From NCBI RefSeq assembly GCF_009792355.1, contig NZ_CP047045.1, forward strand, positions 2,444,501 to 2,508,500: a stretch of 64,000 bases of DNA. Direction: 5' to 3'. A program made the translations under genes and the position numbers. This DNA comes from Terricaulis silvestris. Lineage in GTDB: Bacteria; Pseudomonadota; Alphaproteobacteria; Caulobacterales; Aquidulcibacteraceae. Shown piece by piece: positions 7,809 to 17,049 of this stretch (positions within the stretch are counted from its first letter, which is position 1; the number at the start of each line of letters is the position of its first letter). The notes under the pieces were generated by a model, which had not been told where the DNA came from, made no database searches, and was given only the letters and a program-made list of their open reading frames with translations.

Positions 7809-10040
7809 TTAGTGCGCCACCTTCATATAGGCGGGGAGCCAGCTTTCGTGAGCTTTGCGCAGGTCTTCGAGTGAGACGCGCTCGCGGTTGCCGGTGGCGC
7901 CGAGATAGCTGATCTCGCGCCCGCCCGCTTCGCCGACGAGGAGGTAGCTCACGCCCGCCGCGCGGGCGCGTTGATCGAGCGTGTCGGCTTTGTTGGCCGG
8001 GATGGCGATGAGGTAGCGGGCTTGGTCTTCCGCGTAGAGGAAGGCCGCGTCGCTGAGATCGCCCTGGTAGCCGAGTGAAACGCCGACGTCTGAGCCGAGC
8101 GCCATTTCGGCGGCGGCGATGCCGAGGCCGCCGTCGCTGAGATCGTGCGCGGCGCGGATTGTGCCGTCTGAGATCAGCGCGCGGACAAAGTCGCCGTTCT
8201 TCTTTTCCAGCGCGAGATCGACTTTAGGCGCCGCGCCGCCGAGTTTGTAGAGATCGCGCGCGTAGATCGATTGGCCGAGATGGCCTTCTGTTTCGCCGAT
8301 CAGCACCAGCACATCGCCCGGTTTCAGTGCATCGGCGGTGGCGCGGCGTTCCATGTTGTCGATAATGCCGACGCCGCCGATGGCGGGCGTGGGCAGAATG
8401 GCTTGGCCGTTGGTCTCGTTGTAGAGCGAGACATTGCCGCTGATCACCGGAAACTCCAGCGCGCGGCAGGCTTCGGCGAGGCCTTCGATCGCGTAGACGA
8501 TCTGACCCATGACTTCGGGGCGTTGCGGATTGCCGAAGTTGAGATTGTCGGTGACCGCGAGGGGGCGCGCGCCGGTGACGCTGAGATTGCGCCAGGCTTC
8601 GGCGACGGCTTGCTTGCCGCCTTCATAGGCGTCGGCTTCGACGTAGCGCGGGGTCACGTCGCACGTCATCGCGAGCGCGCGTTGTGAACCGTAAAGGCGG
8701 ACGATTGCGGCGTCGCCGCCGCTATCGGCCAGCGTGTCGCCCATGACGTGGCGATCGTACTGCTCCCAGATCCAGCGCTTCGAGGCTTGGTCCGGTTGCG
8801 AGAGCAAAGTGGTGAGCGATTTGGCGAAGCCGGGATATTCGTCGTTCAGGCGCTTGGTTTCGCCTTCGGTCAGCGGGATGGCTTTCAGCGGCTGCACGTA
8901 CGGGCGCTCGTACTTCGGCGCTTCGTCAGCGAGCGGGCCCAGCGGGATGTCGCAGACGATCTGGCCGTGCCAGCGGAGTGTGAGGTTTCCGGTGTCGGTG
9001 GTTTGGCCGATGACGGCGGCGTCGAGGCCCCACTTTTCGAAAATCGCTTTCGCCTCGGCTTCGCGGCCGGGCTTCAGCGTCATCAGCATGCGCTCTTGGC
9101 TTTCGCTGAGCATGAACTCGTAGGGCGTCATGCCCTCTTCGCGCGCGGGCACCGCGTCGAGATCGAGCAGGATGCCGGCCTCGCCTTTCGACGCCATTTC
9201 GACGGACGATGAGGTGAGACCCGCAGCGCCCATGTCTTGGATGCCGATGATGGCGTCTGTGGCCATCAGTTCGAGGCAGGCTTCGATCAAGAGCTTTTCG
9301 AGGAAGGGATCGCCGACTTGGACGGTCGGGCGTTGCGCGTCGGAATCATCGTCGAACTCCGCGCTTGCCATGGTGGCGCCGTGGATGCCGTCGCGGCCCG
9401 TCTTGGCGCCGACATAGACGACGGGATTGTTCGCGCCTTTGGCTGCGCTGGTGAAGATTTTGGTTTTGTCGGCGATGCCGAGGCAGAACACGTTGACCAG
9501 GATGTTGCCATTGTAGCGGGCGTCAAAATTGGTCTCGCCGCCGACCGTCGGTACGCCAACGCAATTGCCGTAAAAACTGATGCCGCTGACGACGCCGTCG
9601 ACCAGTTTGCGCGTCTTCGGGTGATCCGGTTCGCCAAAGCGCAGCGCGTTCATGATCGCCACTGGCCGCGCGCCCATGGTGAACACGTCGCGCAGGATGC
9701 CGCCGACGCCGGTCGCGGCGCCTTGGAACGGCTCGATGAAGCTCGGGTGGTTGTGGCTTTCCATCTTGAAGATGGCGGCGAGGCCCTCGCCGATATCGAT
9801 GGCGCCGGCGTTCTCGCCCGGCCCGTAGATCACGTGCGGCGCCGTGGTCGGAAATTTCGCGAGGTGGACACGGGTGGATTTGTACGAGCAGTGCTCGCTC
9901 CACATCACCGAGAAGATGCCCAGTTCGGTGACGTTCGGCGTGCGGCCAAGCTTTTCCAGGACGAGATCGTACTCATCTCGGGAGAGGCCGAATTCTTCGG
10001 CGAGCGCGAGGGTGCCTGGCGCGAGCGGGTCTAGGGACAT
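7809..10040 (-). CDS. purL: Phosphoribosylformylglycinamidine synthase subunit II
   Basis: Step four of purine synthesis: FGAR plus ATP plus glutamine-derived ammonia to FGAM. 743 residues match the small PurL that works with PurS and PurQ, which are not in the window. Visible are the N-terminal linker ([19 protein letters not shown]), [51 protein letters not shown] and [10 protein letters not shown], the paired AIRS-like halves of the family. ATG 10040 ([17 protein letters not shown]) matches the usual N-terminus; the 36-codon extension to 10148 would overlap the divergent antitoxin gene and is not expected in the family. Confidence 0.95.
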   Translation of the reverse strand: MSLDPLAPGTLALAEEFGLSRDEYDLVLEKLGRTPNVTELGIFSVMWSEHCSYKSTRVHLAKFPTTAPHVIYGPGENAGAIDIGEGLAAIFKMESHNHPSFIEPFQGAATGVGGILRDVFTMGARPVAIMNALRFGEPDHPKTRKLVDGVVSGISFYGNCVGVPTVGGETNFDARYNGNILVNVFCLGIADKTKIFTSAAKGANNPVVYVGAKTGRDGIHGATMASAEFDDDSDAQRPTVQVGDPFLEKLLIEACLELMATDAIIGIQDMGAAGLTSSSVEMASKGEAGILLDLDAVPAREEGMTPYEFMLSESQERMLMTLKPGREAEAKAIFEKWGLDAAVIGQTTDTGNLTLRWHGQIVCDIPLGPLADEAPKYERPYVQPLKAIPLTEGETKRLNDEYPGFAKSLTTLLSQPDQASKRWIWEQYDRHVMGDTLADSGGDAAIVRLYGSQRALAMTCDVTPRYVEADAYEGGKQAVAEAWRNLSVTGARPLAVTDNLNFGNPQRPEVMGQIVYAIEGLAEACRALEFPVISGNVSLYNETNGQAILPTPAIGGVGIIDNMERRATADALKPGDVLVLIGETEGHLGQSIYARDLYKLGGAAPKVDLALEKKNGDFVRALISDGTIRAAHDLSDGGLGIAAAEMALGSDVGVSLGYQGDLSDAAFLYAEDQARYLIAIPANKADTLDQRARAAGVSYLLVGEAGGREISYLGATGNRERVSLEDLRKAHESWLPAYMKVAH

Positions 10041-10147
10041 GGGCGCGAGATAGCGTGTGTCGCGGGGCCTGGGAAGTGCTGGGAAAACCCGTTTCGGCAT
10101 AGGTGCGCGGCGTTGCAGGCGGGGCGAAAACACGCCATCTTGTCGCA

Positions 10148-10366
10148 ATGGCGTTGGTTGTGAGCGATCCGGACATTTTGGGTGGTGAACCCGTCTTTGC
10201 CGGCACTCGCGTGCCGATCAAAAACCTCACCGATTACCTCGAGGGCGGCGATACGCTCGACACCTTCCTAGATCACTTCCCGAGTGTTCGCCGCGAACAA
10301 GCTGTCGCATTCCTCGAAGCAGCACGTGAGCACCTTGCGGCAGTGGCCGCAACTGCAGCGGAGTAG
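10148..10366 (+). CDS. DUF433-type antitoxin
   Basis: 72 residues with the DUF433 core: [54 protein letters not shown] is spread over residues 4-57. In this family the DP..GG.P...GTR..V pattern forms a small winged-helix-like DNA-binding domain, and members sit directly upstream of DUF5615 PIN-like toxins. The stop is 3 bp before the toxin GTG, so the two are one transcript. The ATG at 10148 starts exactly at the conserved core; an upstream start at 10103 adds an unconserved segment. Likely role: neutralise the downstream protein and repress the pair. Confidence 0.85.
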   Translation: MALVVSDPDILGGEPVFAGTRVPIKNLTDYLEGGDTLDTFLDHFPSVRREQAVAFLEAAREHLAAVAATAAE

Positions 10367-10369
10367 CCT

Positions 10370-10702
10370 GTGCGCGTCATCCTCGACGAGTGCCTACCAA
10401 GGGTTCTCGGGGACGACTTGACCGGTCACGACGTGCAGACAGTGCAACAAGCAGGATTCGACGGCCTCAAGAATGGTGAGTTGCTGAAACGGATCGCCGC
10501 CGCTCAGTTCGACGCCTTTGTCACAGTTGACAAGAACCTTCCAACCGAACAACGCGCCGCCAGTCTCTCCTTCGGGATCGTCGTATTGCGCGCCAAGTCG
10601 AACAGGATTCAAGACCTCCGGCCGCTCGCCAACAAGATTGTAGATGCCCTCACAACCTTGAAGCCCGGGCGTGTCGCGATTGTCGCCAAAGGCCGGCGCT
10701 AG
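10370..10702 (+). CDS. DUF5615-type PIN-like toxin
   Basis: 110 residues, GTG start. The family signature is visible: MRVILDECLPR with two acidic residues near the start, GHDVQTVQQAGFDGLKNGELLKRIAA, and QFDAFVTVDKNLPTEQ, where the Asp residues would complete an acidic PIN-like metal site. Families of this kind are predicted RNases. Only three bases separate it from the antitoxin stop. It lies between purL and a metabolic pair with no mobility genes nearby. Activity is inferred from family and context only. Confidence 0.85.
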   Translation: MRVILDECLPRVLGDDLTGHDVQTVQQAGFDGLKNGELLKRIAAAQFDAFVTVDKNLPTEQRAASLSFGIVVLRAKSNRIQDLRPLANKIVDALTTLKPGRVAIVAKGRR

Positions 10703-10787
10703 CGCCCGTCTGGCGCCCGGTACGTGGCGGCAACTCGACAACGCGAGCCCCTGGCCTTACCTCCAAATCGAGCCCGAGGGAGCAGCC

Positions 10788-11243
10788 ATGGCTATGCGCG
10801 AAATTCCGCTGTCGGAGATCCAGAGCCTGGTGGGCCAGGAGATCGGCGTCTCGGACTGGCTTGAGATCACCCAGGACCGGGTCAACCGTTTCGCCGACGC
10901 GACGGGTGACCACCAGTGGATCCACGTCGATATCGAGCGCGCAACCAAGGAGTTGGGCGGGCCGATCGCGCACGGCTACCTCGTGCTGTCGCTGATCCCG
11001 TTTTTGGCCAAGAACATCATTTCGTATTCCGGTGTTTCGCGCGGCATCAATTACGGCTCCAACAAGGTGCGCTTCACCAACGCGGTGCCGGTCGGTAAGC
11101 GCGTGCGCATGCGGACGACCATTCTGTCGTGTGAGATGCGCACCGGCGCCTATCAGGTGACCAACCAGTTTACGATCGAAATCGAAGGCGAAGAGCGGCC
11201 GGCGTGTGTCGCTGAAGTCGTGTCGCTGATGTATCCTGGCTGA
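10788..11243 (+). CDS. MaoC-family (R)-specific enoyl-CoA hydratase
   Basis: 151-residue single hot-dog domain. The hydratase-2 signature FADATGDHQWIHVD carries the catalytic Asp and His, followed by GPIAHGYLVLSLIPF. It hydrates trans-2-enoyl-CoA to (R)-3-hydroxyacyl-CoA, feeding beta-oxidation intermediates to side pathways such as polyhydroxyalkanoate; small MaoC proteins of other specificity cannot be excluded. ATG 10788 was chosen because it starts the conserved domain and has GAGGGAG upstream. Its TGA overlaps the ATG of the next gene (TGATG), an odd coupling of a fatty-acid enzyme with a phosphatase. Confidence 0.88.
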   Translation: MAMREIPLSEIQSLVGQEIGVSDWLEITQDRVNRFADATGDHQWIHVDIERATKELGGPIAHGYLVLSLIPFLAKNIISYSGVSRGINYGSNKVRFTNAVPVGKRVRMRTTILSCEMRTGAYQVTNQFTIEIEGEERPACVAEVVSLMYPG

Positions 11244-12094
11244 TGCTGACGCTGATCGAGGCGATCTCGCTCGCGGGCGATCGCAACAAACAGAATGACG
11301 ATGTTGCGGGGGCCTTCGGCTCGTTCGCTTGGGTGATCGATGGCGCGACGGACTTGGTGTCGCCTCCAATTTCACCATGGGCTTCCGACGCCGCGTGGAT
11401 TGCGTATCAACTTCACGACGAGTTCAACCGCAATGCGCCTCATACTGAAGTTTCCGCGCATCGGATTCGCTCACTGATCTGGCAAGCATCTGTGCAGGCC
11501 AAGATGGCGTTCGACAAGTTTGGTGGCGCTGACGAGCGCTGGAAAAGCCCCACCGCGTCCGTTCTGGCCGTGGGCGAAACCGGCGACGGTTTGATTGGCC
11601 TAGACCTCGGCGACTGCCGTTGCTTTGCATCGGACTCGGACGGGGGCGCCCACAGCGCAGGCTCGCGCGACAGTGGGACCGACGATGAGCGGGAGCGCGC
11701 GCGCGAAGCGTCGAAGCGAGCAGGTTCAGCGGCTTTGCTGCGCGATCCTGACACGATGACTATGCTGCGCAGTGTGCGGGCTCAACACAATTTGTCCGGC
11801 GGACATTACTGGGTGTTTGGGCTGCAGTCGGAATGCGCGGATCATGCGCGGGTGTGGACGTTGCCGCTGAAGCGTCCGGCGCATGTGCTGCTCTGCACCG
11901 ATGGTTTTTCCGCGCTGGTGGACCGCTACAAGGTCTATGACGCGGGCGGACTGGTGAAAGCCGCGCTCGACAAAGGGTTGCAGGAGCTTGGCCGCGAATT
12001 GCGGGCAATCGAGACCGCAGACGCGGGCGGCGCCAAGCATCCGCGCTTCAAATCCAGCGATGACGCAACGGCCCTGCTGCTACGGCTCACTTGA
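11243..12094 (+). CDS. PP2C-like serine/threonine phosphatase
   Basis: 283 residues with the metal-binding pattern of PPM/PP2C enzymes: an N-terminal GDRNKQNDD, the first metal Asp in WVIDGATD, LDLGDCRCF as the central GD motif, CTDGFSALVD, and a terminal SSDDATALLLRL. Known members dephosphorylate Ser/Thr residues using two Mn/Mg ions. Residues ~130-160 form an unusually charged insert (DSGTDDERERAREASKRAG). Starts inside the stop of the MaoC gene, so expression is coupled. There is no kinase or anti-sigma gene near it; substrate unknown. Confidence 0.8.
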   Translation: MLTLIEAISLAGDRNKQNDDVAGAFGSFAWVIDGATDLVSPPISPWASDAAWIAYQLHDEFNRNAPHTEVSAHRIRSLIWQASVQAKMAFDKFGGADERWKSPTASVLAVGETGDGLIGLDLGDCRCFASDSDGGAHSAGSRDSGTDDERERAREASKRAGSAALLRDPDTMTMLRSVRAQHNLSGGHYWVFGLQSECADHARVWTLPLKRPAHVLLCTDGFSALVDRYKVYDAGGLVKAALDKGLQELGRELRAIETADAGGAKHPRFKSSDDATALLLRLT

Positions 12095-12133
12095 GCGATT
12101 GACCGCGCCGCCGCCTTCGCCAAGAAAGCCGCC

Positions 12134-14323
12134 ATGAATCGCAGACAAATGCTCCAGGCCAGCGCTGCTGTGCCCACCCTCGCCCTCCTTCCCGCTTGCG
12201 CCTCAACGGATGCACCCATGACCGAACCTGTCGCGCCGCTTACGCCCCCTGTCGCGCGCATCGAGCCGAAGACGATCGAGCAACTCGGGCGCACGCGCGT
12301 CGACAATTATGCGTGGCTGAAAGACGAGAACTGGCAAGCGGTGATGCGTGATCCCACGCTGCTGCAGCCGGAGATTCGCTCCTATCTCGATGCGGAGAAC
12401 GCCTATCGCGAGCAAGTGATGGCACCGACAGCGGCGCTGCAGGAGCGACTCTATCAAGAGATGCGCGGGCGCACCAAGGAAGACGATAGCTCGGTGCCGG
12501 CGCCGGATGGGCCGTGGGAATATTATCGGCGCTTCGAGACCGGCGCTCAGCATCCGAAGTACGCGCGCCGCCCGCGCGGCAGCGAAGGCCCGGAGCAAGT
12601 GTTGCTCGACGTCGATGCGCAGGCGCAGGGCAAGACGTTCTACAAAGTCATCTCAGCGCAGCACTCGCCCGATCACACGATGCTGGCGTACGCGGTCGAT
12701 GAGCAAGGCTCGGAAATCTACACGGTCTACGTGAAGGATCTGGCCAGCGGCGCGACGCTTCCGGCTTCAATCGCAAACTGCACCGGCGATTTCGCTTGGG
12801 CGCCGGATTCTTCTTTGATCTTCTGGACTTTCCGCGATGACAACGGCCGGCCTGCGAAAATCTATCGCCGTCTTGCCCGCGGCGGTGAAGATACGCTGGT
12901 TTACGACGAGCCGGATGACGGCTTCTTCCTTGGCGTCGGCCCGACCGAGAGCCGCGAGTTTATGCTCATTACGGCGGGCAATGGCAGCCAGTCGGAATAC
13001 TACACCATCCCCGCGAGCAATTTGACGGCGGCGCCAACGCTGTTCAGCGCGCGCGAGGAAGATCTGCTTTACACGCCGACGCACTGGAATGGCCGCTGGT
13101 ACGTGCTGACCAACGCCGACAACGCGGTGGACTTCAAAGTGATGACGGCCGAGCCCGGCCGCACGGCGCGTGCGAACTGGCGCGAATTCCTGCCGCATCA
13201 GGAAGGCCGCTACATTCTGGGTCTGGGCGCGGCGAAGGATTATCTCGTCCGTGTGGAGCGGTCGAACGCGCTGCCGCAGATCGTGATCCATCATCGCGGC
13301 GGCGATGAACACGCCATCGCGCTGACCGAGCAAGCGTACAACCTCGAAATGGCCGGCGGCTATGAGTTCGACACCACGAACCTGCGCTACGTCTATGAAT
13401 CGCCGACCACGCCGATGCAGTGGTTTGACTATGACATGGCGGCGCGCACGCAGGTGTTGCGCAAGACGCAGGAAATCCCGTCGAGGCATAATCCCGCCGA
13501 CTATCTCACCGGGCGTTTCTTTGCGACGTCGAGCGATGGCAAGCGCATCCCGATCACCGTGCTGTTCAAGCGCGGCACGCCGCTCAACGGAACCGCGCCG
13601 CTGCTGCTCTACGGCTATGGCTCGTACGGCATCTCGATGGACGCGGATTTCTCGATCCGCCGCTTTAGCCTCGTCGACCGCGGCTGGATCTACGCCATCG
13701 CGCACGTGCGCGGCGGGTCGGAGATGGGCTTCGGCTGGTTTCAGGATGGGCGCCGGTTCAAGAAGAAGAACACGTTCAGCGATTTCATCACCGTCGCAGA
13801 AGAGCTGATCGGTGCTGGCTACGGCCGCGCCGGCAACATCGTGGCGCAAGGCGGTTCGGCTGGCGGATTGCTGATGGGCGCGATCGCGAACATGCGGCCG
13901 GACTTGTGGGCCGGCGTGATCGGGCAAGTGCCGTTCATCGATGTGCTGAACACGATGAGCGATACCTCGCTGCCACTGACGCCGCCGGAATGGCCTGAAT
14001 GGGGCAATCCGCTGGAGGATGCGGAGGCGTACGACTATATCGCGTCCTACTGCCCCTACACGAACATCAACGCCAAAGCGTATCCGGCGATGCTCTCAAC
14101 CGGCGGCCTCACCGATCCGCGCGTGACATATTGGGAGCCGGCGAAGTGGGCGGCGAAGTTGCGTCCGCACACCACGAGCGGGCGGCCTGTGCTGTTGAAG
14201 ATCAATATGGGCGCGGGACACGCTGGTTCGGCGGGACGCTTTGAATTCCTGCGCGAAGTCGCGCACGACTACGCGTTCGCGATCAAAGCGGTTGGCAGCG
14301 AAGAAGCTGGCGGGCCGTTCTAG
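12134..14323 (+). CDS. ptrB: Oligopeptidase B-like S9A prolyl oligopeptidase, exported
   Basis: 729 residues. The N-terminal beta-propeller starts after EPKTIEQLGRTRVDNYAWLKD; the C-terminal alpha/beta hydrolase holds the triad: Ser575 in QGGSAGGLLMGA, Asp in STGGLTDPRVTYWEP, and His in MGAGHAGSAGR. These phrases are those of oligopeptidase B, which cuts after basic residues in short peptides. Unlike the cytosolic E. coli enzyme, it starts with MNRRQMLQASAAVPTLALLPACAS, a twin-arginine-like lipoprotein signal, so it probably acts in the periplasm on scavenged peptides. The peptide importer genes lie just downstream on the other strand. Confidence 0.92.
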   Translation: MNRRQMLQASAAVPTLALLPACASTDAPMTEPVAPLTPPVARIEPKTIEQLGRTRVDNYAWLKDENWQAVMRDPTLLQPEIRSYLDAENAYREQVMAPTAALQERLYQEMRGRTKEDDSSVPAPDGPWEYYRRFETGAQHPKYARRPRGSEGPEQVLLDVDAQAQGKTFYKVISAQHSPDHTMLAYAVDEQGSEIYTVYVKDLASGATLPASIANCTGDFAWAPDSSLIFWTFRDDNGRPAKIYRRLARGGEDTLVYDEPDDGFFLGVGPTESREFMLITAGNGSQSEYYTIPASNLTAAPTLFSAREEDLLYTPTHWNGRWYVLTNADNAVDFKVMTAEPGRTARANWREFLPHQEGRYILGLGAAKDYLVRVERSNALPQIVIHHRGGDEHAIALTEQAYNLEMAGGYEFDTTNLRYVYESPTTPMQWFDYDMAARTQVLRKTQEIPSRHNPADYLTGRFFATSSDGKRIPITVLFKRGTPLNGTAPLLLYGYGSYGISMDADFSIRRFSLVDRGWIYAIAHVRGGSEMGFGWFQDGRRFKKKNTFSDFITVAEELIGAGYGRAGNIVAQGGSAGGLLMGAIANMRPDLWAGVIGQVPFIDVLNTMSDTSLPLTPPEWPEWGNPLEDAEAYDYIASYCPYTNINAKAYPAMLSTGGLTDPRVTYWEPAKWAAKLRPHTTSGRPVLLKINMGAGHAGSAGRFEFLREVAHDYAFAIKAVGSEEAGGPF

Positions 14324-14339
14324 TCTGGAAGCGCATTCC

Positions 14340-14513
14340 ATGCCGAAACCAACATTAGGACATGCGATTCTGCTGTTGTTTGCGATTGTTGGTTTCGGCA
14401 GCCTGGGAATTGCTGGCGTCGTGCCCCCGTGGCTCTACTGGATTCCAATGGGGCTCTTCCTCTGCCTGGTTGCATACGCCGCTTACAAACAACACGGCGG
14501 CCAAGACGATTAG
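14340..14513 (+). CDS. Small membrane protein with two transmembrane helices
   Basis: 57 residues: a first hydrophobic helix (ILLLFAIVGFGSLGIAGVV), a PPWLYWIP turn, a second helix (MGLFLCLVAYAAY) and a charged tail KQHGGQDD. ATG 14340 lies 16 bp after the ptrB stop and the last four bases overlap the convergent oppA gene. No recognised family; coding status is supported by the hydrophobic pattern and placement. Confidence 0.6.
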   Translation: MPKPTLGHAILLLFAIVGFGSLGIAGVVPPWLYWIPMGLFLCLVAYAAYKQHGGQDD

Positions 14514-16138
14514 GTTCGAATCCCGAACCAGCGCGCGCGGTGGATGTCTTCGAGGTTATCCTCGTAGCCAGTGATGTCCGGGTGCACGAGGTTGGTGGAG
14601 TTCATGAACACGCTGGTGCAGATCGGCGCGTCGTCCAGCACCATTTGCTCGGCTTGCATCATGATTTGCGCGCGGCGCAGGGCGTTCGGCTCAAAATCCG
14701 ATGCGTGCACGAGTTGATCGTATTCGGGGTTTGAGTAGCCCGGATAATTCTGCGGACCTGTGCGCGTTTCCAAGAGATAGAGATATTGTTTGGCGTCGTT
14801 GTAATCGGCGACCCAGCCGCCGTCGCCGGCATCGTAATTCTTCGAGCGCAGATTGGCGTAGTGCACTTGAGCCTCGACGCCGCGGAGCTCCACCGTGACC
14901 CACGGCGCAATCTCGCGCCAATCGGCTTGGACGACCACGGCGACGCGTGGGTTGTCGCTGGTGTTGCGGTGCGAGAATGCGAAGCGGAGCGGATTGTTGG
15001 GGCCGTAACCCGCTTCGCGCAGCAGGGCGACGGCATCCGCGCGACGGCGCGCGAGCGGGACGTTGGCCCACGAATAGCGCGCGTTTGAGATGTAGTTCGC
15101 GATCGCCGGCGGCACGAACGAATACGCGGGTTGCTCGCCGGTGCGATAGATCTGTTCGCACAGGAATTCGCGGTTCAGCGACATGGTGAGCGCGCGACGC
15201 ACGCGCGCATCGTTGAACGGCGCCTTGGTCATGTTGAACGAGAAATAATTGGTCAGCAGGTAAGGTGCTACGCGCACGAAGCCGGGCAGCGCGCGGCGCA
15301 GCTCTTCCACCTGGTTTGATGGAAACCGGTTCGACCACCCCGCCTCACCGCTCATCACCTTGCGCGCCGCGGCGTTCACATCGGTGGCGGGATAGAAGTA
15401 GAGGTGCTCGAGCACGACATTGTCGTTGTCCCAGAACACCGCGTTGCGTTCGAGGTGGACGACGTAGTTCGACCACCAGCGCACCAGCTTGTACGGGCCG
15501 TTGACGACACAATTGGCTGGATCGATCCAGTCCGCGCCGAGCCGTTCAACCACGTGCTTCGGCACCGGGAACGCGGTGTAGTGCTTCAGCAATTGCGGCA
15601 GGTATGGCGCCGGATGCTCTAGCTGAATCTCGAGTGTCAGATCGTCGAGCGCTCGGACACCGAGATTGGTGTACGACATGTCGCCCTTGTTGATCGCTTC
15701 TGCGTTCTTGATTGGGTAGAGGATCGCCGCGTATTCGGAGAGCGTTTCCGGATTGAGGATGCGCTTCAGGGCGAACTCAAAATCGTGTGCGTCACACGCT
15801 TCACCGTCCGACCAGGTCGCGCGGCGCAGATGGAAAGTCCAGGTACGGCCGTCTTCGCTGACATCCCAGCTTTCGGCCATGCCGGGGACCGGCTCACCGG
15901 CGGCGTTCTCGGTGGTGAGGCCGATGAACATGTTGCCGATGATGTTGTTTTCCCAGATGCCGTTGGCTTTGTGGGGATCGAGCGACAATGGCTCGCCCTG
16001 ATTGGCGCAATCGAGCGTGCGCTTTCCCTTGTCGAACCCGATCACGGAAGCATTGGCGCAAGCGCCAAGCGAGGCCGCGGCGGTCAAGCCGCCGGCTCCG
16101 GCCAATAAACGTCTGCGATTGGTCCAGAAGGCGGACAT
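14510..16138 (-). CDS. oppA: Peptide ABC transporter substrate-binding protein, SBP family 5
   Basis: 542 residues, periplasmic ligand-binding subunit of an oligopeptide importer. The N-terminus carries RRRLLAGAGGLTAAASLGACAN (twin-arginine-like with lipobox), then LDCANQGEPLSLDPHKANGIWEN and GMAESWDVSEDGRTWTFHLR, the standard family 5 opening, and GWVADYNDAKQYLYLLETRTG late in the chain, typical of OppA/MppA. ATG 16138 overlaps the last base of the oppC TAA (TAATG), so it is translated with the permeases. A longer reading frame to 16522 is only antisense sequence within oppC. Confidence 0.92.
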   Translation of the reverse strand: MSAFWTNRRRLLAGAGGLTAAASLGACANASVIGFDKGKRTLDCANQGEPLSLDPHKANGIWENNIIGNMFIGLTTENAAGEPVPGMAESWDVSEDGRTWTFHLRRATWSDGEACDAHDFEFALKRILNPETLSEYAAILYPIKNAEAINKGDMSYTNLGVRALDDLTLEIQLEHPAPYLPQLLKHYTAFPVPKHVVERLGADWIDPANCVVNGPYKLVRWWSNYVVHLERNAVFWDNDNVVLEHLYFYPATDVNAAARKVMSGEAGWSNRFPSNQVEELRRALPGFVRVAPYLLTNYFSFNMTKAPFNDARVRRALTMSLNREFLCEQIYRTGEQPAYSFVPPAIANYISNARYSWANVPLARRRADAVALLREAGYGPNNPLRFAFSHRNTSDNPRVAVVVQADWREIAPWVTVELRGVEAQVHYANLRSKNYDAGDGGWVADYNDAKQYLYLLETRTGPQNYPGYSNPEYDQLVHASDFEPNALRRAQIMMQAEQMVLDDAPICTSVFMNSTNLVHPDITGYEDNLEDIHRARWFGIRT

Positions 16139-17049
16139 TAGCGCTCCTTCGGATCGAGTGCGTCGCGCAAGCCGTCGCCCAGGAAATTGAGCGCGAGCAG
16201 CGTGACCAGCATCAATAACGCCGGCGAGATCAGCATCCACGGCGCGACGATCATCTGGCGGGCGCCGTAGGAGATGAGGCTGCCAAGCGACGCCAGCGGC
16301 TCCTGCACGCCAAGGCCGATAAACGACAGGAAGCTCTCGGCCAGGATGATAACGGGGATGTTGAGCGTCGCGAACACGATCACCGGGCCTAGCACATTCG
16401 GCACGATGTGGCGGAACACGATCTGCAACGGCTTCGCGCCCGACGCGCGCGCGGCTTCCACGAACTCGCGGCTCCGCAGCGCAATGGTCTGTCCGCGCAC
16501 GATGCGGGCCATGGTCAGCCATTCCACGGCGCCGATGGCGCAGAACACGAGGATGAGCTTCAGGCCTGGATCCGGTACATTGACGACTGTCATCAGCACG
16601 ATGACGAAGAATACGAACGGAATGGCGTAGAGCACGTCGACGATGCGCATCATCAGATCGTCAAGCCAGCCGCCGATGAACCCGGCGATTGCGCCCCAGG
16701 CGACGCCGATGGTGAGCGCCACCACTGTCGCGCAGGCTCCGACGAGCAGCGAAATGCCAAGCCCGCCAATCAAGCGCGCAACCATGTCGCGCCCTTCAGT
16801 GTCGGTGCCGAGGACGTGCATGTGATCCCAGGTCGGCGGAACGCCGACGCGATCGCGGAAGATCACATCCGCGTCGTGAACCCAAAGCAGCGGTCCGAAC
16901 ACTGCGATCAGAACCAGGATGGTGACGACGTAGAGGCTCGTCACCGCCGCCGGGTTGCGCATGAGACGCCGCCAAGCGTCCTCTCCGAGCGAGCGGCCCT
17001 TGATCGTGGCCGGCGCCGGCGCGGTGTCTTCGATGAAAATGTCGCTCAT
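16138..17049 (-). CDS. oppC: Peptide ABC transporter permease, OppC type
   Basis: 303 residues. One N-terminal helix (SLYVVTILVLIAVFGPLLWV), a periplasmic stretch with HVLGTDTEGRDMVARLIGG typical of OppC/DppC, then five helices and the coupling-loop EAA motif EFVEAARASGAKPLQIVFRHIVPN. Its start overlaps the oppB stop by four bases (ATGA). It forms the import channel with OppB. Confidence 0.93.
   Translation of the reverse strand: MSDIFIEDTAPAPATIKGRSLGEDAWRRLMRNPAAVTSLYVVTILVLIAVFGPLLWVHDADVIFRDRVGVPPTWDHMHVLGTDTEGRDMVARLIGGLGISLLVGACATVVALTIGVAWGAIAGFIGGWLDDLMMRIVDVLYAIPFVFFVIVLMTVVNVPDPGLKLILVFCAIGAVEWLTMARIVRGQTIALRSREFVEAARASGAKPLQIVFRHIVPNVLGPVIVFATLNIPVIILAESFLSFIGLGVQEPLASLGSLISYGARQMIVAPWMLISPALLMLVTLLALNFLGDGLRDALDPKER

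Noticed and set aside
10041-10148. 36-codon N-terminal extension of purL
   Set aside because: Would overlap the divergent antitoxin start; family proteins begin at MSLDPLAPG.
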